Source of the DNA: JAFGUB01 sp050305515
Lineage (GTDB): Bacteria; Campylobacterota; Campylobacteria; Campylobacterales; Sulfurimonadaceae
Reading direction: 5' to 3'
NCBI GenBank assembly: GCA_050305515.1
Contig: JBNLFL010000008.1
Coordinates: 1 to 64,000 of the forward strand
Length of the DNA stretch: 64,000 bases
The translations under genes were made by a program, and so were the position numbers. The notes beneath the pieces were generated by a model that saw nothing but the letters and a program-made list of their open reading frames with translations, was not told the origin of the DNA and ran no database searches. Below are positions 59,404-64,000 of this stretch, piece after piece; position 1 is the first letter of the stretch; each line of letters opens with the position of its first letter.

Positions 59404-60153
59404 ATGCGTTATTTTCTCCCTCTATTCTTTCCCTTGCTGCTTCTGGCAACCTGGAAGGAACTCCCTGATACCGCGGCAAACTACGAAAGTGCCAAGAGTG
59501 CCTGTCGTGATCTCGGCGGCACATGGCGGCTTCCGGATATTCGGGAGCTCTTCCCGCTCCGCGGCAAAACGGAACAATTCAGTGCCAATGAAAGCTTCTG
59601 GGCCGATAACACCTTCTATGACGGCATTGTCGTCGGAAATACCGGTTCTGAAGGCGAAGGCGGCGAACTTGAGGGCACCAAACGCGGTTACACCTTTTTT
59701 CTTAAGGATGGCGATATTGCCATTACACCCCTGCAAAAAGAGACTGGCGTTTTGTGTACCAATAGCGCCAAACCGAACTTCAAACAGCAGTTTGCTCTCT
59801 CAAAGAGCGGCGTTATCGACAAGGAACGCGATATTGTCTGGATGTCGCTTGATGCCAGCGACAAAAAGAAACGCTACACCTATGATGAAGCGCAGGAAGC
59901 ATGTGAACGCTCCGACTACAACGGACGCAGCTGGCGTCTTCCCACGCTCGATGAACTCTACGGCATTGTCACGTATGGACAGAATCGTCCCAGTGTCAAC
60001 ACCTCACTCTTTGGCATGATGATGCACCGATACTACTGGAGCGGCGACGCGTTCAATGCCGACGATGCGTATGTCGTCGGTTTTAAATTCGGATCGGTAG
60101 CGACCAGTTCGAAAAGAAACCGCTCTTACGTACGCTGTGTCAGTGAGTTATAA
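59404..60153 (+). CDS. Exported DUF1566 (Lcl C-terminal) domain protein
   Basis: A signal peptide (about residues 1-15, FLPLFFPLLLLA) is followed by two DUF1566-type units, each with a W-R-L-P motif: TWRLPDIRELFPL near residue 43 and SWRLPTLDELYGI near 178. Paired cysteines in each unit (SACRDLGG and VLC; EACERSD and RCVSEL) could form disulfides. The domain is C-type-lectin-like in fold and found in surface proteins of many proteobacteria, some involved in attachment. No partner gene for secretion is adjacent. A TATAAT box and two direct repeats lie upstream. Length 249. Confidence 0.82.
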   Translation: MRYFLPLFFPLLLLATWKELPDTAANYESAKSACRDLGGTWRLPDIRELFPLRGKTEQFSANESFWADNTFYDGIVVGNTGSEGEGGELEGTKRGYTFFLKDGDIAITPLQKETGVLCTNSAKPNFKQQFALSKSGVIDKERDIVWMSLDASDKKKRYTYDEAQEACERSDYNGRSWRLPTLDELYGIVTYGQNRPSVNTSLFGMMMHRYYWSGDAFNADDAYVVGFKFGSVATSSKRNRSYVRCVSEL

Positions 60154-60167
60154 TGATTACGATATGT

Positions 60168-60173
60168 TATAAT
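60168..60173 (+). promoter_or_regulatory. Putative -10 element of the diguanylate cyclase gene
   Basis: TATAAT 32 bases before the GTG start, with AAGG as ribosome site between them. Confidence 0.5.
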
Positions 60174-60204
60174 TCTCGCAAGTCCCTTTCCAAGGTAATC
60201 TAAC

Positions 60205-61479
60205 GTGAAACACAGCTGTTTTGAGCCTCATTCTTCCGATGGCATCATAGCATCCCTGCTTGTAAAAAACGGAAGAGAGATCGTCGACGAATGGGGGCGG
60301 CAGCCCCGTATTACTACCGTCTGCGAAAAGTTTGGATTTGACAGCACTTTTTTTCTCGAGACTATCGCACAACCGGTTCTCAATTACTTCATTGCCCTAT
60401 TTCGGCATAAAGAACAGCCTGACGACGACTGTCCCGTCATGCGTTCGCTGATCGATACTTTTTTTATGCACGGATTGGCCGTAGAGCATATATTCACGTT
60501 TTGCACGACCTTCAAGAACCGGGTTATCTCCCATGCCATTGCCAACCGTCTTCCCGACGACGCCAGAGAACATCTCTTTGACGTTTTTGACTGCAATCTG
60601 ACGCATATGCTCGAAATTTACACGCACCGACTTTTTGAAAACGAAAAACTGCTCAACATCCATGCCAAAATCATTGAAGAGCATGTTGTTCTCTCTACAA
60701 CCGATCTTGAAGGCCGGGTCACCTATGCCAGTGACGCCTTTTGCAACCTCACAGGCTACTCACGCGAAGAGTGGATCGGAAAGACCCATGCCATTATCCG
60801 CCACCCGGATATGCCGAATTCGATGTTTGCAAAAATGTGGAACAACATAACGCAGGGCAAAGAGTACAAGGCAATCATGAAGAACCTTAAACGCAACGGC
60901 CAGACCTTCATAGCCAAAACGCGGATCGTTCCCATTTTCAACGACAATGCCGAGATCATCGAATACATTGCCATACGTGAAGACATCACCGACAAGGAGC
61001 TGATCAATTACGATCCGCTCACCAAAATCTATAACCGACGCATGTTCGACACCCTTTTCGCAAAGGCGATAGAAAATGCCCAGGTTAACGAAACACCGCT
61101 TTGTCTTATGATTGTGGACATTGACCATTTTAAAAAGATCAACGACCGTTTCGGCCATAAAGAGGGTGATCGGGTTCTGGTGGAAATGGCACGGATTTTA
61201 CTGAAAAATCTGCGGCATATAGATTCCTGCTCCCGCTGGGGCGGCGAAGAGTTTGCCATTTTGCTTCCCAATGCCAGGCTCGAAGAGGCGATCAATGTCG
61301 CCGAACGTATTCGTTACTCCGTGGAAAAAGAGCTTAAAGCCAAAAGTGAGGTGCAAACCTGCTCCATAGGCCTTTCCATGCTCCAGGCCGATGACAGCGA
61401 AACTATCCTGTTCGAACGCGCCGACAGAGCGATGTATGAAGCCAAGAGAAACGGCCGCAACCGCACCATTCATCTGTAA
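60205..61479 (+). CDS. Diguanylate cyclase with PAS sensor
   Basis: The protein makes cyclic di-GMP from two GTP. The N-terminal ~150 residues are helical with His and Cys residues (a possible globin-like or RsbR-type sensor, unproven), followed by a PAS domain (about 158-265, VTYASDAFCNLTGYSREEWIG) of the Aer/energy-taxis kind, and the GGEEF domain (about 270-420). The active-site GGEEF is intact at 346-350. An RxxD product-inhibition site (RHID, 337-340) lies exactly five residues before it. The start is GTG. No EAL domain is present. It sits beside the surface protein and opposite the YjdF-like gene. Confidence 0.92.
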   Translation: MKHSCFEPHSSDGIIASLLVKNGREIVDEWGRQPRITTVCEKFGFDSTFFLETIAQPVLNYFIALFRHKEQPDDDCPVMRSLIDTFFMHGLAVEHIFTFCTTFKNRVISHAIANRLPDDAREHLFDVFDCNLTHMLEIYTHRLFENEKLLNIHAKIIEEHVVLSTTDLEGRVTYASDAFCNLTGYSREEWIGKTHAIIRHPDMPNSMFAKMWNNITQGKEYKAIMKNLKRNGQTFIAKTRIVPIFNDNAEIIEYIAIREDITDKELINYDPLTKIYNRRMFDTLFAKAIENAQVNETPLCLMIVDIDHFKKINDRFGHKEGDRVLVEMARILLKNLRHIDSCSRWGGEEFAILLPNARLEEAINVAERIRYSVEKELKAKSEVQTCSIGLSMLQADDSETILFERADRAMYEAKRNGRNRTIHL

Positions 61480-61485
61480 GGTTTG

Positions 61486-62091
61486 CTACGGTTTCGGGCG
61501 CGCTATCTCTGCCAACTGCCGGTTATGCATTTTTGCGAGCAGCAATAAAGAAAACACCGCGCCCAGCAGTGCCAGAGCCATATCCGACTGCGTATCCCAG
61601 ATATACCCCTGCGTTCCCAAAAATGCCTCCGCCGATTCACCCGAAGCGATCGCCACCCACCACTCAATGAGCTCATAAAAAGCGCTAATGGCAAGCACGA
61701 CACAGAGAATCAGAAAATTCATCCAGCGTCCGCCGTTGATCACGTTGTTTCGTATGAAGATCTCCCGGGCAATCAGGGCCGGAACAAAGCCCTGCGCAAA
61801 ATGTCCGACCTTGTCATAATCGTTGCGCGCCAACTCGAAACTGTCCCGGATCCAGTCAAAAAGCGGAACATTTGCATAGGTGTAATGACCGCCGACCATC
61901 AAAATAATGCAGTGGATCAAAATGAGTATATAGGCCAGATTCGTCAGCGGAAATTTTTTATAGGTCAGTACTAAAATGAGAAAGCCGACCAGCGCCGGGA
62001 AGACTTCCAGAAACCATGTGAAACGGTCGGCGGGATCAATGGCGGACCAGATGAGCACGGTTGTAAATATAACCACCCAGACTGTTTTCAT
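61486..62091 (-). CDS. YjdF-like (DUF2238) membrane protein
   Basis: The 201-residue protein has five to six membrane helices, at about 3-18, 27-43, 50-70, 105-120, 127-148 and 170-190. The motif DKVGHFAQGFVPALIAREIF between helices matches the DUF2238/YjdF family of inner-membrane proteins, whose role is unknown. It converges with the cyclase gene with only six bases between the ends. There is an 80-base gap to the ArsC-like gene upstream in which only AT-rich DNA without a clear promoter was seen. Confidence 0.85.
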   Translation of the reverse strand: MKTVWVVIFTTVLIWSAIDPADRFTWFLEVFPALVGFLILVLTYKKFPLTNLAYILILIHCIILMVGGHYTYANVPLFDWIRDSFELARNDYDKVGHFAQGFVPALIAREIFIRNNVINGGRWMNFLILCVVLAISAFYELIEWWVAIASGESAEAFLGTQGYIWDTQSDMALALLGAVFSLLLLAKMHNRQLAEIARPKP

Positions 62092-62171
62092 GCTTCACCC
62101 TCGCTCCTGCCCCGGCGGGCATTTTTAGAGATTCTACAGTGAAACGTCTGAAAATGATGTTCTTACCCCAA

Positions 62172-62603
62172 TCAGGTATGATAAAACCGTGTTGACGCCT
62201 CAGCGCAACGGTCATGTTCCCCGCTGCAGCTTTCACCTACCGGATTATCAAACGCTTTTTCCAGAACTTTTGCAATGGCTTCGGCGTCATAGCCGCAGAA
62301 TTTCCGGTTGCCGATGACCATAAGCGGTCTGCGGATGAGAATGGGTTCGCGCATCAGCATTTTAAGGGCCTGCTCTCTGGAGAGCGCGCTGATGTCGATT
62401 TCGCCGTTTTTTATTTTCGGGGCATTGGGATTGAACCATGCGCTTACATGTAAAGGTTCCAAAAACGCATAAAGTTCCGCTTCCGTAAGACCGTTATTGA
62501 GCAGATCACGTACGAACACGATGCATCCGGCCTGCTGCAGCTGGCGTTTCTGTTTTGCGTTGGTCGCGCAGCCGGGTTTTTCGTAAAAAAGGACCGGTTT
62601 CAT
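62172..62603 (-). CDS. ArsC/Spx-family protein of the nitrogenase-associated type
   Basis: The 143-residue protein starts with FYEKPGCATNAKQKRQL, a thioredoxin-like CxxN/K site, and later LLIRRPLMVIG as in ArsC/Spx proteins. The combination EKPGC ... WFNPNAPKIKNGEIDI ... ILIRRPLM matches, from memory, the nitrogenase-associated ArsC-like family that lies in nif regions. No nif genes are in this window, so a link to nitrogen fixation is inferred. A cysteine-containing tail (ESCSGEHDRC) is unusual. It overlaps the next gene by one base (TGATG). The palindrome at 62444-62453 encodes Leu-His-Val. Confidence 0.8.
   Translation of the reverse strand: MKPVLFYEKPGCATNAKQKRQLQQAGCIVFVRDLLNNGLTEAELYAFLEPLHVSAWFNPNAPKIKNGEIDISALSREQALKMLMREPILIRRPLMVIGNRKFCGYDAEAIAKVLEKAFDNPVGESCSGEHDRCAEASTRFYHT
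62444..62453. repeat. Palindrome copy 21 (perfect)
   Basis: Inside the ArsC-like gene, Leu-His-Val frame. Confidence 0.9.
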
Positions 62604-62842
62604 CACATCTCCACGTAAACGAGTGCTTTTTCCTTGAGATGGTAGGTTTCCATCCCGTCATCTTCCATGCTCATGCATTCGCCCAAAAAGCCCTGTTCGT
62701 ACAAGGATGCTATGGTCTCTTCCACGACATTTTTGTCGAGGTTTGCATATTCGGCAATGTCAATCGCTTCATACAGGTTGTAGTCAATATCATCGCTCAG
62801 CGCGTATATGGACTTAATAACGCGGATTTCTGTCTCGGTCAT
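62603..62842 (-). CDS. Small acidic protein with winged-helix-like pattern
   Basis: The 79-residue protein starts at ATG 62842, with AAGGAAA upstream. It is predicted to be helical with ETEIRVIKSIYALS and KNVVEETIASLYEQGFLGE, a pattern like small DNA-binding or adaptor proteins, and ends in a beta hairpin (METYHLKEKALVYVEM). This is only a structural hint. It lies between mutS2 and the ArsC-like gene and is coupled to the latter. Confidence 0.6.
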   Translation of the reverse strand: MTETEIRVIKSIYALSDDIDYNLYEAIDIAEYANLDKNVVEETIASLYEQGFLGECMSMEDDGMETYHLKEKALVYVEM

Positions 62843-62890
62843 AGCATTTCCTTGAGGAGCTTTATCTGGGCATAACATATCGTCAAAACG

Positions 62891-64000
62891 TCAGAGCCGT
62901 ACCACTTTGGCACCGAAACCGCCCATGTGCTGGGGCGCGTCGGAAAAGCTTTTTACGCTGGGATGGCGTTTTAAAAACTCTTTCACCGCATAGGAGAGCT
63001 TGCCCGTGCCGATGCCGTGGTAGACGAGGACTTCGTCCCACCCCTGAAGCAGTGCATCGGAGATAAAACGGTCGAGTGCCTCTTCGGCCTCTTCGGCTCG
63101 CATGCCGTGCAGGTCGAGTTTGAGGCCGCTGCGGCTCTCCACTTCGGTCTTGACGTGAACTTTCGGTTTCGGTTTGGGCAACGGCTCGCTGTGTTTGAGT
63201 TCGGAGAGGCGCACCCACAGGCGCATCCCTTCCGTCTCGATCATTGCCTCTTTTGCCTTAAGTGCAACTATTGTTCCGCGCTGCGAGCGGTATTTGACAC
63301 TCTCTCCCACTTCAAAAGGGCGTTCAATCTTTTTGGGCTCGACCGGAGCTTTGGGCAGCTTTTTGCTCGCCTCGTTCATTTTGCGGTGAATGGCCGCCAT
63401 GTCTCCCGCTTTCGCTGCGGTTTTGGCCGTATCAATCGCCTCGGCGTACTCTTTTTCAAGCTCGGCCTGTTTGGCTTTGAGGCTTACATGTAAGGCTTCG
63501 CGCGCCTCTTTGAGACGGCGTTCTTCCTCGGCAACGGCTTCAAGACGCGCATCAAGCTCGGCGTGTTTGAGCTTCAGGCTGCGCTCAAGTTCGCTGCCGC
63601 GTTCAATGAGCTGGTTAAGCTTTTCACTGTTATCGCCGTAAACCGCTTTGGCGCGCTCTACCACGCCGCTGCTGATGCCGTAGCGCAGCGCCGTCTCAAA
63701 CGCGTAGCTCTTGCCGATGATGCCCTGAAGAAACTCGTACGTCGGTACGCGGCGCTCTTCATCATAAACGGCGGCCATCAGCTCCACATCGTTGCGGTCG
63801 GCCATCAGCGCGGCCAGACGCTTGTGGTGCGTGGTGACGATGATCTTCTGCCCTTTGGCAATCAGGTCGTCAAGTATCACCTTAAAGAGTGCCGCCGCTT
63901 CGTCGCTGTCGGTTCCAAGCTCGATCTCGTCCACCCCGATAAGCGCGTCACGCTGGGCAAAGAGCTGCGAAAACTGCTGCATCCGTCCCGCAAAGGTGGA
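62891..64000 (-). CDS. mutS2: MutS2 family ATPase with Smr domain, C-terminal part
   Basis: The gene runs off the right edge; the visible 370 codons are the C-terminal part. STFAGR and DEIELGTDSDEAAALF are the MutS signature and Walker B region; a long coiled coil (LDARLEAVAEEERRLKEAR), a KOW-like basic strand and the Smr domain (LDLHGMRAEEAEEAL, VYHGIGTGKL) follow. MutS2 works in DNA recombination control or ribosome rescue rather than mismatch repair; Smr nicks nucleic acid. In Helicobacter, MutS2 limits homologous recombination, so it is notable that the palindrome is present inside it (63484-63493). An upstream in-frame ATG at 63982 is inside the domain and is not the start. Confidence 0.9.
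   Translation of the reverse strand, partial: STFAGRMQQFSQLFAQRDALIGVDEIELGTDSDEAAALFKVILDDLIAKGQKIIVTTHHKRLAALMADRNDVELMAAVYDEERRVPTYEFLQGIIGKSYAFETALRYGISSGVVERAKAVYGDNSEKLNQLIERGSELERSLKLKHAELDARLEAVAEEERRLKEAREALHVSLKAKQAELEKEYAEAIDTAKTAAKAGDMAAIHRKMNEASKKLPKAPVEPKKIERPFEVGESVKYRSQRGTIVALKAKEAMIETEGMRLWVRLSELKHSEPLPKPKPKVHVKTEVESRSGLKLDLHGMRAEEAEEALDRFISDALLQGWDEVLVYHGIGTGKLSYAVKEFLKRHPSVKSFSDAPQHMGGFGAKVVRL
63484..63493. repeat. Palindrome copy 22 (perfect)
   Basis: Inside mutS2, Leu-His-Val frame. Confidence 0.9.

Noticed and set aside
6042..63493. TACATGTA copies as binding sites of an ordinary transcription factor
   Set aside because: Eighteen of 22 copies are deep inside coding regions of unrelated housekeeping genes, so a promoter-only role cannot explain them. 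Some intergenic copies may still have such a role.
6042..63493. Leu-His-Val as a conserved protein motif
   Set aside because: The proteins are unrelated, and other copies use the Thr-Cys frame of the same DNA word.
1..64000. tRNA, rRNA, CRISPR, riboswitch or insertion sequence
   Set aside because: None could be seen; the gaps are too short for most of them, and no repeat array or transposase was found.
63982..64000. Start of mutS2 at the in-frame ATG 63982
   Set aside because: The frame continues upstream to the edge with the MutS signature STFAGR, so the gene is cut by the window rather than starting there.

Overview
The window looks like a chromosomal segment of a free-living member of the Campylobacterota (epsilonproteobacteria), most likely a Sulfurimonas/Sulfuricurvum/Sulfurovum-type organism. 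From memory, and not from a search, several gene orders match Campylobacter jejuni: pheS-pheT-aroA-ispH-rpsA-(periplasmic protein)-serA beside a divergent HIT gene; a SurA/PpiD-like gene followed by ftsA-ftsZ, with rsmH nearby; and ligA-(membrane protein)-tlyA-ribF. The base composition by eye is well above that of Campylobacter, and the gene content (heme synthesis, c-type cytochrome, chemotaxis, c-di-GMP signalling, type I-secreted adhesin, a nitrogenase-associated ArsC-like protein) suits an environmental relative. No rRNA, tRNA, CRISPR array, insertion sequence or prophage was seen. Coding density is very high, and no stretch over about 150 bases lacks a gene.

Layout. 1-1701: amino-terminal part of a LapA-like giant adhesin that runs off the left edge. 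1814-11106: serA, a membrane-anchored unknown, rpsA, ispH, aroA, pheT and pheS, all on the minus strand and mostly overlapping. 11193-12737: HIT protein and lytic transglycosylase on the plus strand. 12742-21535: OsmC, argH, a small cytochrome c, then a heme/proline operon (unknown, prenyl synthase, hemA, proS, fxsA, a DsbC-like isomerase, hemC). 21618-27466: a solitary RND permease, an unknown periplasmic protein, an FtsL-like protein and rsmH. 27486-33782: aldolase-like protein, bioA, PpiD-like chaperone, ftsA, ftsZ and a J-domain protein. 33826-40861: an MlaF-like ATPase, small unknowns, prmC, an M48 protease and an ABC-F ATPase. 40870-44198: cheR, a receiverless cheB and a chemoreceptor. 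44291-53522: one long minus-strand operon with a SPOR-domain hybrid kinase, thiE-like, gatB, a voltage-gated-type K+ channel, a TrkA-like partner, gpsA and an SLC13 transporter. 53589-58677: atpB, ribF, tlyA, an outer-membrane barrel and ligA. 58706-64000: methyltransferase, DUF1566 protein, a PAS-GGEEF cyclase, a YjdF-like protein, the ArsC-like protein, a small unknown and the carboxy-terminal part of mutS2.

The strongest unexplained signal is a perfect 10-base palindrome, TTACATGTAA. Its 8-base core TACATGTA occurs 22 times in 64 kb, where roughly one copy is expected in random sequence; 16 copies are exact 10-mers, where well under one is expected. Eighteen copies lie inside genes of unrelated function. 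There they use only two reading frames, coding Leu-His-Val or Thr-Cys. The selection therefore appears to act on DNA rather than protein, as for highly iterated palindromes or DNA uptake sequences. Four copies are intergenic, and two of these sit in the spacer of a probable promoter.

Start sites were chosen from Shine-Dalgarno matches, -10 elements and family lengths; several differ from the longest possible reading frame and are flagged. Promoter calls rest on -10 boxes only and are tentative.
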